Source: Lacisediminihabitans changchengi
GTDB lineage: Bacteria; Actinomycetota; Actinomycetes; Actinomycetales; Microbacteriaceae
DNA: 64,000 bases
Direction: 5' to 3'
Assembly: GCF_016634425.1 (NCBI RefSeq)
Contig: NZ_JAEPES010000001.1
Coordinates: 999,183-1,063,182, forward strand
Shown here: one piece after another, positions 25,302-35,630 of the stretch
Position numbering within the stretch: the stretch's first letter is position 1
Layout: every line of letters begins with the position of its first letter
Translations under genes and position numbers: made by a program
The notes under the pieces: model-generated
The model's input: only the letters and a program-made list of their open reading frames with translations
Databases searched by the model: none
What the model was told of the DNA's origin: nothing

Positions 25302-26309
25302 TCAGTCAGGCGAAGAACCGGGGTCGAGCGTGAGGGAAGACGGAAGGGAGTCGTCAGCCGACGCGATCGCGACGGCAGCTCCGACCGGCACGGCAAAGGC
25401 GAAGTCGGCGGAGAGCGCTGGCGACGCCGCACCGCCAGAACCGGCACCGCTGGAAAGAGACCCAGAGAGCACCCCGACGGATCGGTCTGCGGGCGAGCCA
25501 CCGAACGGCGAGGTTGGCGCTCCCGGCGCCGATGGCGCAAAGGAAGACACTGGGGCGCGGAGAGACAACACGACATTCGACGCTGACGTGCTCGAAAGGG
25601 CCCGGATGAAACGGATGTCCGACCGCGAATCCGACGCCACCGCCGCCGCTGTCGGGTCGGCTGCGCCAAACGCCGCCCCCAGGTCAGGGTTCAGCGTGAT
25701 CGAGGGGATCACCCCTGCGCCGTGCACCGGGGTCAGGACGGGTCCGACAACCGTGCCCACGACATCCGTCACGGTGCCGAACAGCGGGGTGACCAGCGGG
25801 GTGACCACCGGGCCGAGTACTGGGCCGACAACCCCGTCGAGGCTGGAGGTCACCGGCGACGTAGCTGCCGTTACCGGGGCAGCACCGGTGAGCTGCGAAA
25901 CCACCGGAACAGCCGCGACGACGGCATCCACGGTGCGGGTGATCGGCGCCACAACGGTGGTCACGGGCTGCGCAGCGGGTTGGACGGTCGGTTGAACAAT
26001 TGCTGTGACGGTGCGGGTGACTGCCTGAGTTACCGGGGCCACCACCGCCGGCTGCTGGGGGAGAACCGCAGCAACGGCGGAATCAACCGTGGAAGAAAGG
26101 GAGCCGAGGAGGGACGGAGCTGGAGCCAAGGGCTGCGCCGCGGGGGCTGCCGGTGAGGCTTCGTCGGCCGACGCCGAATTGGTGGTACCGACGACCACCC
26201 AGAGCACGGCGAGTGCAACGCCGAAGAGAACGAGGAAGAGGGCACGCGGGAGAGTGGTCCCCGCCTGCTCCAACTCATCCAACTGCGACACGTCTCGACG
26301 CATTTCCAT
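25302..26309 (-). CDS. Membrane-anchored or secreted low-complexity Ala/Val/Pro-rich protein
   Basis: 335 residues. Starting from ATG at 26309 (GGGGGGTG just upstream), a charged N-terminus MEMRRDVSQLDELEQ is followed by a single hydrophobic segment (ALFLVLFGVALAVLWVVVG) and then a long Ala/Val/Pro/Thr-rich region. It has TVVAPITRTVDAVVAA and repeated VVGPVL/VVTPLV. No catalytic motif is evident. It sits 91 bp upstream of the LAFTG protein on the same strand and may be its partner on the cell surface. The exact start is open; the upstream ORF to 26453 lacks hydrophobic character. Confidence 0.65.
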   Translation of the reverse strand: MEMRRDVSQLDELEQAGTTLPRALFLVLFGVALAVLWVVVGTTNSASADEASPAAPAAQPLAPAPSLLGSLSSTVDSAVAAVLPQQPAVVAPVTQAVTRTVTAIVQPTVQPAAQPVTTVVAPITRTVDAVVAAVPVVSQLTGAAPVTAATSPVTSSLDGVVGPVLGPVVTPLVTPLFGTVTDVVGTVVGPVLTPVHGAGVIPSITLNPDLGAAFGAADPTAAAVASDSRSDIRFIRALSSTSASNVVLSLRAPVSSFAPSAPGAPTSPFGGSPADRSVGVLSGSLSSGAGSGGAASPALSADFAFAVPVGAAVAIASADDSLPSSLTLDPGSSPD

Positions 26310-26467
26310 CACCCCCCGATGATGTGTGCAACGGTACGCCGCACAGAATGCTCTGTCTACGGCACCGGCCCCCATTTTTCTGGGCGTCTTCTGCGCACTC
26401 GCCGCACAGTCATATAAACACCCAGTCCTCTGCACGCTCCGGCCTCCGCACAACCGGTCGGCGCTAA

Positions 26468-28245
<1,778 letters not shown>

Positions 28246-28367
28246 CCCCCTGCCCCGCGCTGGATCGCCACCTCCCGCCGCTCATCGAACCTGCGGCAGC
28301 GAGGCAAGCGGGCGTCACACGCGGTCATGTCGTTGCTCTTCACCGCCTCAGCGACGAGGCTGAGAGA

Positions 28368-28397
28368 AGACAGTCGAATCAGAGACAGTCGAATCAG
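28368..28397 (+). repeat. 15-bp direct repeat AGACAGTCGAATCAG
   Basis: Two exact copies of a 15-bp unit lie side by side, about 25-50 bp before the flavin-reductase gene. The interval 28246-28419 has no gene that I can support, so this may be part of that gene's promoter or leader. Confidence 0.85.
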
Positions 28398-28419
28398 GGT
28401 CAAGAAAGTCGGAGCACAG

Positions 28420-28992
28420 ATGAGTTCGAGCAGTCCGGCACCTCAGCCACAACACAGCCCGTTGGCACAGGTGCAGAGCATCGACGAGCACGCCGGGCTC
28501 AGTGCGACTGACTTCAAACTCGCATTTCGCAATCACCCTGCCGGAGTCGCGGTTGTGACCGCCGACGCCGGCGACGGGCCCGTCGGCTTGACCGTGACAT
28601 CCGTCTTCTCGGTCAGTGCCGAACCACCGCTTCTGGTGTTCTCCATTTCTGGCACGTCGTCGAGTGCGCCGACTCTGAACCGGGCGGACACCGTGGTGGT
28701 GCATCTGCTCGGCGCCGACCAGCTCCAGGTCGCCAAGCTGTTCGCGACGAGCGGGGTCGACCGTTTCGCCGACACCTCCAGCTGGAGTCGCCTGGTTACG
28801 GGCGAGCCGTACCTTCCTGGCGCCCCGGTGTGGATCCGCGGCCGCATCATCAACCGTATGGTGGCGGGCAGCTCCACCGTGATTGCGGTACACGCGCTGC
28901 AGGCGCACATCTCCGAGTCCGAAGCGCCGCCGCTCGTCTACCACAACCGCACCTGGCACCACGTGGGGGAGCATTCCCGTCTCGAGGGCTGA
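28420..28992 (+). CDS. Flavin reductase-family protein
   Basis: 190 residues from the ATG at 28420. The domain starts at FKLAFRNHPAGVAVVTADAG and continues GLTVTSVFSVSAEPPLLVFS, LNRADTVVVHLL and IRGRIINRMV, the FMN-binding split-barrel pattern of flavin reductases that feed monooxygenases. The first ~30 residues are a Ser/Gln-rich extension. It follows sufU by ~175 bp and is likely a separate transcript. The substrate partner is unknown. Confidence 0.85.
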   Translation: MSSSSPAPQPQHSPLAQVQSIDEHAGLSATDFKLAFRNHPAGVAVVTADAGDGPVGLTVTSVFSVSAEPPLLVFSISGTSSSAPTLNRADTVVVHLLGADQLQVAKLFATSGVDRFADTSSWSRLVTGEPYLPGAPVWIRGRIINRMVAGSSTVIAVHALQAHISESEAPPLVYHNRTWHHVGEHSRLEG

Positions 28993-29032
28993 CGCTCATC
29001 CCGTCACCCGCGGTTTCGCGCACCTGACCGGT

Positions 29033-29233
29033 TTAGGCGGTGGCGTAGAGCTCGCGTAACGCCTCATCGAAGGTCGTATACCGCCCGATGGGCCGCGATT
29101 CCGGGTCGGCCAGCATCAGCCCCTCAGAGGTTCGCACCAGCGAACCGGCCTTGACGCCAGTTACCTGGTGGTGGATGACCCACCGCCCCTGCCCGGCATC
29201 GACAATGTAAAACATCTCACCGATGGTCGCCAT
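29033..29233 (-). CDS. Small hypothetical protein
   Basis: 66 residues, MATIGEMFYIVDAGQGRWVI, then GVKAGSLVRTSEGLML, PIGRYTTFDEALRELYATA. The pattern of strands followed by a C-terminal helix looks like a compact fold; it has no family I can name. The longer frame to 29347 has no good start signal, so I chose 29233. Confidence 0.5.
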   Translation of the reverse strand: MATIGEMFYIVDAGQGRWVIHHQVTGVKAGSLVRTSEGLMLADPESRPIGRYTTFDEALRELYATA

Positions 29234-29393
29234 GATGCGCCGCCTTCCTGACTGCAGCACAACAGTAGGCTCGGGCGGCCCGCGGCCGGTGGCGTGCGGA
29301 TGACCGGTGGGCGACGATCGGGTTAACGGAGCGCACACCGGTTGCACGCAGCGAACCGCTGACGACCCGCTGTCGAACCACCGCTAATGGTGA

Positions 29394-30068
29394 TCAGACG
29401 AGCTGCGTTCTCGATTCGGCTGCGTCGATCAGCCGTTCGTCGTGGGAGGCGACCAGTACCGCCTTGCCATCGCGCACCAGGTCGCGCAGGATCGAGATCA
29501 CCGAATCGGCGCTCTCGCGGTCGAGGCCGGCCGTCGGCTCGTCGACCATGACCACCGGAGGGTCGAGCAATAGAGCACGGGCGAGCGCCACCCGCTGCCG
29601 TTCACCGCCACTCAGTCGGGCCGGATGACTGCTGGCCCGATCCCAGACGCCGAGCCTGTTCATCAGCTCCGCGGCATGGGGCGCAAGTTCGGTGCTGCGC
29701 CGTGCCGGAACCGCGGGGAGCAGCACGTTCTCCAAGGCGGAGAGGCCCGGGATGAGCGACCCTCCCTGGTCGAGGTAGCCAATGCTCGCGCCGCGTAGAT
29801 TCGTAACGTAGTCGTCGCGGAGCTGCACGATGCTTTCGCCCGCCCACAGGACGTCACCGAGGGTCGGGGGAACGAGTCCCGCCGCCACTCGCAGCACGCT
29901 CGTCTTGCCAGAGCCGCTTCGTCCGGCGATGCAGTGCATCGAGCCCGCGTGGAGGCCGAGCGTGAGGTCATCCACCACCACCAGCGGCTCACGGCCGGGA
30001 CGCTCGTAGTCGATCCTCACGCCAGCGAGGCGCACGGCGACATCAGTCGTCACCCGGGAGTGCATCAT
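29394..30068 (-). CDS. ABC transporter ATP-binding protein (MacB/LolD type)
   Basis: 224 residues. Walker A is GRSGSGKTS, the Q-loop YLDQGGSL, the signature LSGGERQRVALARALL and Walker B VVMVDEPTAGLD. It is the size and type that pair with FtsX-like permeases. It begins with ATG at 30068, overlapping the end of the permease gene by 4 bp, so it is the second gene of the pair. The substrate is unknown; such units export lipoproteins, peptides or drugs. Confidence 0.92.
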   Translation of the reverse strand: MMHSRVTTDVAVRLAGVRIDYERPGREPLVVVDDLTLGLHAGSMHCIAGRSGSGKTSVLRVAAGLVPPTLGDVLWAGESIVQLRDDYVTNLRGASIGYLDQGGSLIPGLSALENVLLPAVPARRSTELAPHAAELMNRLGVWDRASSHPARLSGGERQRVALARALLLDPPVVMVDEPTAGLDRESADSVISILRDLVRDGKAVLVASHDERLIDAAESRTQLV

Positions 30069-32950
30069 GAACGGGTTCCCTTTCGTGAATCGACCAGCAG
30101 TGCGGCCGAGACCAGCGCAGCCGCCAGCACCGCCACGACGACGAGAGCGGTGCGGTCTACCGGGTCTGTTGCGGTCGCCCCCATCCAGGCGAGTTCTGCG
30201 GCGATGACTATGGCCGGAACCACGATGACGCCAAGCTCTGCGTGGCGTGCCGAGCGCAGGTTACGGGCTGACCAGCCCATCGCCCGCAGTGCTGAATCGT
30301 CAGCGGCGCGACGGGCGACGACGATACGTCGCACGACGAGCGACAGCGCCACTCCCGCCACGAGTGCGACAGCACCGAGCAGCAGCTGGGCCACCGCGGC
30401 CTGATCGACGGTGAGTCGCGCCACGAGGCTCGCGCCAGCCGAACGTCGGCCGTCGATGAACACTTCAGCGACCCCCGCCGCCGACAGACCTGCCAGCACG
30501 ATCGCCGCTGCCTGCGAAATGGACACGGGCAACTGACTTCGGGCTCGCCGCAGGCCGAACCGCAGGGTCGTGGTCACGCCGTAGCGAGCTCCGCCACGAT
30601 TCGCGGATGCCCGCCGCGGCCGCATCGGCGTGTGCGTCTGCGTCCGGGACCTCACCGCGCGCGCGCCGCCGGCGATTGCGGCGAGTGCGGAGGTAAGGGC
30701 GACCACGCTCGTGGCTGCAGCGATCAGCACGGGCGTCGTCGCCATCCCGGACAGGAGGATAGCGGCGACGCCCGCCAGGACGACGAGTACCACTCCGTTG
30801 ATCTCCTCTGCGGCCAGCCAACGACGGACGCGCCATGACGTCCAGCCCATTGTGCGCAGAGCGCCGGCAGCTTCCCGGCGACGCGGGATCGAAACGACCT
30901 GCACCGTGGCGAGTAGCAAAATGACACCCCCGAGCGCGATTCCGAGCACGGCCAGCGACGACGTCGAGACCGCGGTGTCGGCGAGAGCCGCGGCGCCGAG
31001 TTCAGACCACTGCTGGCGCACACCGTGCAGGGTTCCGACCCGCTGCTTCTCATCGGCGGTGGTGGTGCCGAACGCATAGTTGTCGACGGCAAGGTCGACG
31101 GACGTAGGCGACGAGCCGGCAACGAGGGTTGCCGTGAAGCCGAGCTGGCGAATCGCGGCGGCGACGCTCGCCACTCGTTCTCGCGCATCCTGGGTGTACG
31201 CGGAGATGCCAGCGACGCGCACTCGGATGGCGGAGACGGGATCCTTCTGACCCCAGGCGGCCGCACTCGCGATGGGCGCGATCGCGACGGTGCGCGGGCT
31301 CACCAGTCCCAGTCCGGAGACGCTCGGCAGCATCTTCATCCGCTCGCCGTCGCGCTCGACGGTGGTTTCCGCGGACTGGTAGGCGCCCAGGGGGACGTAG
31401 CTCTCTGGCGATTGCAGTTTCGCTACCTGGCTCGTCGAGAACGACCCGACGGGAACGACGAGGTTCTGGTGGGTGAAGTCCATCGGACCGATCGACGACA
31501 CCGAGCTGTAGACGCTCTCCAGGCCGGCATCCGTGCCCGACTTCTTCGCCGCGAACGGGTCTCCGCCGTCCCGCATCGACGGCGACACGGGTCGCGCGAA
31601 GCCCGTCCCGGTCAGCGTTGTGGGGGAATGCGGCTTCGTCGGCATGCCGCCCACCGCTCCGAGCCAGTTGAGCGAGAGGACGTCGTAGGTCGGGTCGAGT
31701 GACAGTCGGTCGGGGTCGGTTCCCGGCCAGGGGACTTCGACCGTTCCACGCGCAAACGGGTTCAGCAGGCCCGACGCATCGGCTGTCGATGTGCCGACCG
31801 GAGTTCCCGTGCCCTGCGGCAGGGTGAACGACTCGGACCCGACATCGCCTCCCGTGCGTGGGGCTGGCCCGAGTGCGCTGATGGTCGCGGTCATCGTCAA
31901 CGGCGCCGAGCCCGTCGAGGTCGTCAGGAGAGGCACGAAATTTTCGTCGACTGTCTCTGAGGCGCCCTGGTCGACCTGGTATTCGGCGAAGAAGTCCGCG
32001 TACTCCTTCGCGATCTCCGGGTCGTTCGAGAATCGATTCTGCGTGTGCATCTCCGACGCCCGAGCCTTTCGCTGCTCGACGAAGTTCCGAGCGAACGGGC
32101 TGGATGTGCGTGTCGCCCACCGGTCCATGTCAGCGGCAGAGGTTCGGGCGTGGGCGCGAACCGACTGCAGCGGCGCCAGGAACCGGCCGGCCTTTCCGAG
32201 TATGGCGCGTTCGGCATCCGGGTCGACCAGGGTGATCCGGGTCGACCCCACCGGCGACATCATTGCCGGAAATCGAATCACGCCATCGGTCAACAGCCCG
32301 CCTAACCGAGTGGATGATCCCTCGAACACGGTCGCGGCATTCTGGTAGGTGGCGCTCACCTCGGCACACAGGTGAGGGTATTTGGCGACGTCCACCGGGT
32401 GATCGAGAAACGTGCACGATGTCGGTGCCGGCGGCTTCGGCGTCTCGTCGATGACGACGGTGTTGGTCGTGCTCGAGACGAGTCTCTCTCCGAGACCATC
32501 GTTCGTGGTCAGCCGCGTCGTCACGGTGAAGGCCTGCGGAACCTCGGAGGCACCCGCGACGCCCTTCGGCACTGACACCAACGGAAATCCGTAGCGCAGT
32601 TGCGCAGCCTGCACCTCGCCGATCGGTGCGGCGACGTCGATGCCCTCGATCGAGCGGATCGTGGCGACAGCGGCCAGCGGCATCCGTTTTCCGCTCGACA
32701 GCGCATTGGTCGGAAGCAGACCGTTCGAGGGCGGATGACTGCCCTTCGCCGTCACCAGGATGTCGTACGCACCCCGCCAGTTCGCATCGAGCGTGTGCTG
32801 CAAGATGCTCGCTGCCGCGCTCTGGATTCCCGCAGCCGAGAGTGTGACGACGGCGAGCAGCACCACCGCGATGAGCCGTGCTCGATCCCGCCCCAGGCGC
32901 CGCATCGCGCCCGGTACTCGCATTCGAACGGGAGCCTTCTCTGCGGTCAC
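30065..32950 (-). CDS. FtsX-like ABC transporter permease
   Basis: 961 residues. After a short charged start, the first helix is LIAVVLLAVVTLSAAGIQ, followed by a very long extracytoplasmic region to about residue 640. Then come helices LAVLGIALGGVILLLATVQV, a group around VVLVVLAGVAAILLSG, and a last group near VVVPAIVIAAELAWMGA. The FtsX-type core segments are in the second half. I chose GTG 32950; ATG 32923 (MRVPGAMRR) is an alternative. It works with the ATPase gene downstream on the same strand. Confidence 0.85.
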   Translation of the reverse strand: MTAEKAPVRMRVPGAMRRLGRDRARLIAVVLLAVVTLSAAGIQSAAASILQHTLDANWRGAYDILVTAKGSHPPSNGLLPTNALSSGKRMPLAAVATIRSIEGIDVAAPIGEVQAAQLRYGFPLVSVPKGVAGASEVPQAFTVTTRLTTNDGLGERLVSSTTNTVVIDETPKPPAPTSCTFLDHPVDVAKYPHLCAEVSATYQNAATVFEGSSTRLGGLLTDGVIRFPAMMSPVGSTRITLVDPDAERAILGKAGRFLAPLQSVRAHARTSAADMDRWATRTSSPFARNFVEQRKARASEMHTQNRFSNDPEIAKEYADFFAEYQVDQGASETVDENFVPLLTTSTGSAPLTMTATISALGPAPRTGGDVGSESFTLPQGTGTPVGTSTADASGLLNPFARGTVEVPWPGTDPDRLSLDPTYDVLSLNWLGAVGGMPTKPHSPTTLTGTGFARPVSPSMRDGGDPFAAKKSGTDAGLESVYSSVSSIGPMDFTHQNLVVPVGSFSTSQVAKLQSPESYVPLGAYQSAETTVERDGERMKMLPSVSGLGLVSPRTVAIAPIASAAAWGQKDPVSAIRVRVAGISAYTQDARERVASVAAAIRQLGFTATLVAGSSPTSVDLAVDNYAFGTTTADEKQRVGTLHGVRQQWSELGAAALADTAVSTSSLAVLGIALGGVILLLATVQVVSIPRRREAAGALRTMGWTSWRVRRWLAAEEINGVVLVVLAGVAAILLSGMATTPVLIAAATSVVALTSALAAIAGGARAVRSRTQTHTPMRPRRASANRGGARYGVTTTLRFGLRRARSQLPVSISQAAAIVLAGLSAAGVAEVFIDGRRSAGASLVARLTVDQAAVAQLLLGAVALVAGVALSLVVRRIVVARRAADDSALRAMGWSARNLRSARHAELGVIVVPAIVIAAELAWMGATATDPVDRTALVVVAVLAAALVSAALLVDSRKGTRS

Positions 32951-32968
32951 GATTTCAGAGTTTATCTC

Positions 32969-33370
32969 GACGTCTGGCGGTGCCCGCAACCGCGAGGTGC
33001 TACGGGGATCACCAGCACGGATTCGTGCTCGTGGCGCTCGACGCCAGCGCAACGCCGTGCGGTTTCGCCCAAGTGCTTGAGGTCGATGGCTTCGCTCACC
33101 TCGAACAGCCGTCGGTGCTGCCGCAGCACACTCGGCTGGGGCACGGTCGTGATCTTCTGAGAGTTGCTGTGCTCGAGGCCAAACAGCGCGGCTACGACCG
33201 CACGACACTTCGCACCTTTGCCGATATCCCGTGGAACGCTCCCTTCTACGCCACCGAAGCTTTGTCGAGTGCGGGCCTGTGAGCGATTCCACCAGCGCCT
33301 TGCTCGCGCGGAAGCTGGTCTCGGGCTCGGGAGGCACGGCCGCCGGGTGCAGATGGTCGCGTTGTTCTGG
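32969..33370 (+). pseudogene. GNAT acetyltransferase pseudogene (frameshifted fragment)
   Basis: One frame has GFAQVLEVDGFAHLEQ, SVLPQHTRLGHGRDLLRVAV and FADIPWNAPFYATEAL, a clear late-half GNAT acetyltransferase. The C-terminal part then continues in a second frame (RSFVECGPV) and a third (GRHGRRVQMVALF). The N-terminal half is missing, since the permease start begins at 32950. Frameshifts and truncation show it is a decaying fragment. It lies next to the HNH module copy 2. Confidence 0.72.
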
Positions 33371-33514
33371 CCGCGGCGCGCCAGCCACCCGCGCAGACAG
33401 AGCGCCAGCGATGGCAATCCTCACCGGGCTGCCTCACTGCTGCGCAATTACGCCCGAGCAGCACGATACCGAGCGGTCAGGCACCCCTCCTCCACATTGG
33501 CCACCTGGGCGCAG

Positions 33515-33523
33515 TTATCCACA
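33515..33523 (+). promoter_or_regulatory. TTATCCACA site in HNH module copy 2
   Basis: The same 9-mer as in copy 1 at the same distance, 65 bp upstream of the gene start. The conserved spacing in both copies argues for a role in expression of the module. Confidence 0.5.
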
Positions 33524-33587
33524 GGAAACCCTGGTCAGAAGGGTAATTGTCGGATGGAATGTCGGTGGTCGGTGAGACGCTGTCGAC

Positions 33588-34976
33588 ATGGAAAACTCGC
33601 CCGCGACCCTTCTCGCCGACCTGTCAGAGGTGTGCGCTGACGGGTTCGACGGGTTCGCCGGTGTCGCGTCAGATCAGCTGCTGCGGATGGTTGCGGATTC
33701 CGGCATCGTGCAGCGCGCCGTCGACGCGATCCGGGTGACACTCGCCGGCGAAGTCGTCGAACGATCCGCCCCGCATCTCGGTGCCGAGGGGATGGTCCGG
33801 CAAGCAGGCCACTCGAGACCGGCAACGTTCCTGGCCGAGCTGTGGCAGATCAGCATCCCGGAGGCGGCACGACTGTGCGACCTGGGGACTGCAACGCGAT
33901 CGAAACGCGCGCTGGATGGCTCCCCGTTGCCGGCCCGGTATCCCGCGGTTGCCGCTGCGGTCGCGGATCTGTCGCTGGGGGTGGAGGCGGCTGTGGTGAT
34001 CGTGCGGGAACTGGACCTGGCCGCCCCCTTCTGCTCCACCGAAGCGCGCGCGGCGGGGGAGCGGCTGCTGGTGGAGCATGCGCCGGGGTTGACGGTGAAG
34101 CAGATCGCGGGGGTGGCCCGGCAGGTGCGGGACCGTCTGGATGAGGACGGTGCCGAACCCCGCGATGTGATCCGGAGGCAGCGGCGAGCACTGTCGTGGG
34201 TGACTGAACCGGATGGGATGGTGCGTCTGGTCTGGGTAATGCCCCCAGAAACCGCCGGACTGGTGCGTGCCGGGATCGACCAGCTCGTCGGTGAGCAGTT
34301 GCGGGCTGCCCGCGACAGGGTTCCCGATTCTTTGGGACAGGACGGTAGTGCCGACAGTGATGATCGGACCATGCCGCACCGCCGCGCCGATGCCGCCGAA
34401 GACCTCTTCCGGCAGGCGGTCAACTGCACGTGCGGTGCTGGTGGTGGTAGTGGTGGTGGTGGTGGTGGTGGTAGTGGTGGTGGTGGTGGTAGTCCGTTGG
34501 TGACGATGGTCGTGCGGATGAGCCTCGACCAATTGATCACCGGGCTCGGCACCGCCCAGATCGATGGGATCGATGCCGGGATCTCCGCCACCCGGGCGCG
34601 GATCATGGCGGCAGATGCGAACATCATCCCCGCAGTCCTTGGCGGTGCCGGGGAAGTCCTGGATCTGGGCAGGTCGCGGCGACTATTCAGTCCCGCCCAA
34701 CGCCACGCGTTGGCCGAAACCTATGGCGGGTGTGCGTTCCCGGCCTGCGCACACCCACCGAGTTATACCGAAGCGCACCACCTCCAGTGGTGGTGCAGCG
34801 GTGGGGTAACGGATCTGGACAACGGGATCCCGTTATGTTCGTTCCACCACCACCGCATCCACGACGACAGCTGGGAAATCCAACTTCGGGAGCAGGTTCC
34901 GTACTTCATCCCGCCACCCTGGATCGACCCCGACCAAACACCCCGACAAGGAGGCATAGTGGTGATAGCGATGTGA
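33588..34976 (+). CDS. DUF222 / 13E12-repeat family HNH endonuclease-domain protein, copy 2
   Basis: 462 residues, closely matching copy 1 except for scattered changes and the linker. The DUF222 region is followed by CTCGAGGG and then a 20-residue Gly/Ser run, encoded by GGT/AGT triplets. The C-terminal HNH domain has CAFPACAHPPSY, TEAHHLQWW and IPLCSFHHHRIHDD with all metal and catalytic residues retained. Both copies look intact. A GGT microsatellite could shift the linker length by slippage without breaking the frame. Confidence 0.9.
   Translation: MENSPATLLADLSEVCADGFDGFAGVASDQLLRMVADSGIVQRAVDAIRVTLAGEVVERSAPHLGAEGMVRQAGHSRPATFLAELWQISIPEAARLCDLGTATRSKRALDGSPLPARYPAVAAAVADLSLGVEAAVVIVRELDLAAPFCSTEARAAGERLLVEHAPGLTVKQIAGVARQVRDRLDEDGAEPRDVIRRQRRALSWVTEPDGMVRLVWVMPPETAGLVRAGIDQLVGEQLRAARDRVPDSLGQDGSADSDDRTMPHRRADAAEDLFRQAVNCTCGAGGGSGGGGGGGSGGGGGSPLVTMVVRMSLDQLITGLGTAQIDGIDAGISATRARIMAADANIIPAVLGGAGEVLDLGRSRRLFSPAQRHALAETYGGCAFPACAHPPSYTEAHHLQWWCSGGVTDLDNGIPLCSFHHHRIHDDSWEIQLREQVPYFIPPPWIDPDQTPRQGGIVVIAM
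34434..34497 (+). repeat. GGT/AGT microsatellite encoding Gly/Ser linker
   Basis: A run of about 20 GGT codons, broken by AGT, fills the spacer between the DUF222 and HNH parts of copy 2. Copy 1 has only a short glycine run here, so the tract has grown by 33 bp in copy 2 or shrunk in copy 1. Confidence 0.9.
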
Positions 34977-35038
34977 GCCACGCACGTCGGCGGCACGCGC
35001 CACCTCCGCCGCGCGACCGCAGCCGTGGCATCTCAGCC

Positions 35039-35136
35039 GCGCGACCTCAGCGGCGCGACCTCAGCGGCGCGATCTCAGCGGCGCGACCTCAGCGGCGCGA
35101 TCTCAGCGGCGCGATCTCAGCCGCGCGACCTCAGCC
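35039..35136 (+). repeat. 14-bp tandem array after HNH copy 2
   Basis: Seven units of GCGCGACCTCAGCG (with C/T changes at one position) run into the stop codon of the cupin gene on the minus strand. Like the array after copy 1, it lies just past the right border of the HNH module. Confidence 0.9.
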
Positions 35137-35478
35137 GATCAAGCGGGGTCCGAGCTGGGGCGACGGGTCGGCGCCGACAGTACTGTGCTTGACCTCGACC
35201 AAGATCGTGTGCGTCAGTGTGCTGCCGCTGTTCGTACCGCGGTGAAACTGCGCAGGAAGCCAGACCGCGCGCCCCGCGGGCAGTTCAACATCGGTCGACT
35301 GCGTCCCGTCGGACAACTGACGCTCGAACCCCGTGAGAGTCACCATCACGGTGTTCGGGTGATGATGCAGCGTCGGGGCGTCGCCGGGTACATCGGTGTA
35401 CTCCAGTACCCGCACGTCGTCGTTCTCCCACAGCACCCGGTTAAGCTGCGGGTCCGTCACTACCGGGTCGGCGTCCAT
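35131..35478 (-). CDS. Cupin-domain protein
   Basis: 115 residues from the ATG at 35478. The cupin core is VRVLEYTDVPGDAPTLHHHP, with the metal-type His cluster, then VMVTLTGFERQLSDG and a second motif at PAGRAVWLPAQFHRGTN. Short single-domain cupins often bind small ligands or bind metals; no specific function can be given. The C-terminus STVGADPSPQLGPRLIG is shaped partly by the 14-bp array at its stop codon. Confidence 0.8.
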   Translation of the reverse strand: MDADPVVTDPQLNRVLWENDDVRVLEYTDVPGDAPTLHHHPNTVMVTLTGFERQLSDGTQSTDVELPAGRAVWLPAQFHRGTNSGSTLTHTILVEVKHSTVGADPSPQLGPRLIG

Positions 35479-35630
35479 GACCGCACTGCACTCTTGCGGC
35501 CCCTCGCACTGGAGAGGATGTCTTATCCCAGCGATAGGACGAAGGCTCGTGAGGCGACTCGCGTCATCGGTAACCGTGCGCCGCCGCCGACCAGCGCGCT
35601 TCAACCGCCACTGCGCGTAGTGTTCGCGGC

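Larger units (their letters stand above)
33511..34997 (+). repeat. DUF222-HNH module, copy 2
   Basis: Near-identical to 1015-2468 from GCAGTTATCCACAGG to CGGCGGCACG, with its own gene and leader. Flanks are unrelated. The gene is 11 codons longer because of a glycine-repeat expansion, and the copy ends 41 bp before a 14-bp tandem array begins. Confidence 0.85.

Noticed and set aside
24132-25586. Long plus-strand ORF (484 codons) antisense to the LAFTG protein
   Set aside because: The translation is a low-complexity mirror of the repeats on the other strand; the minus strand has the signal peptide and sorting signal.
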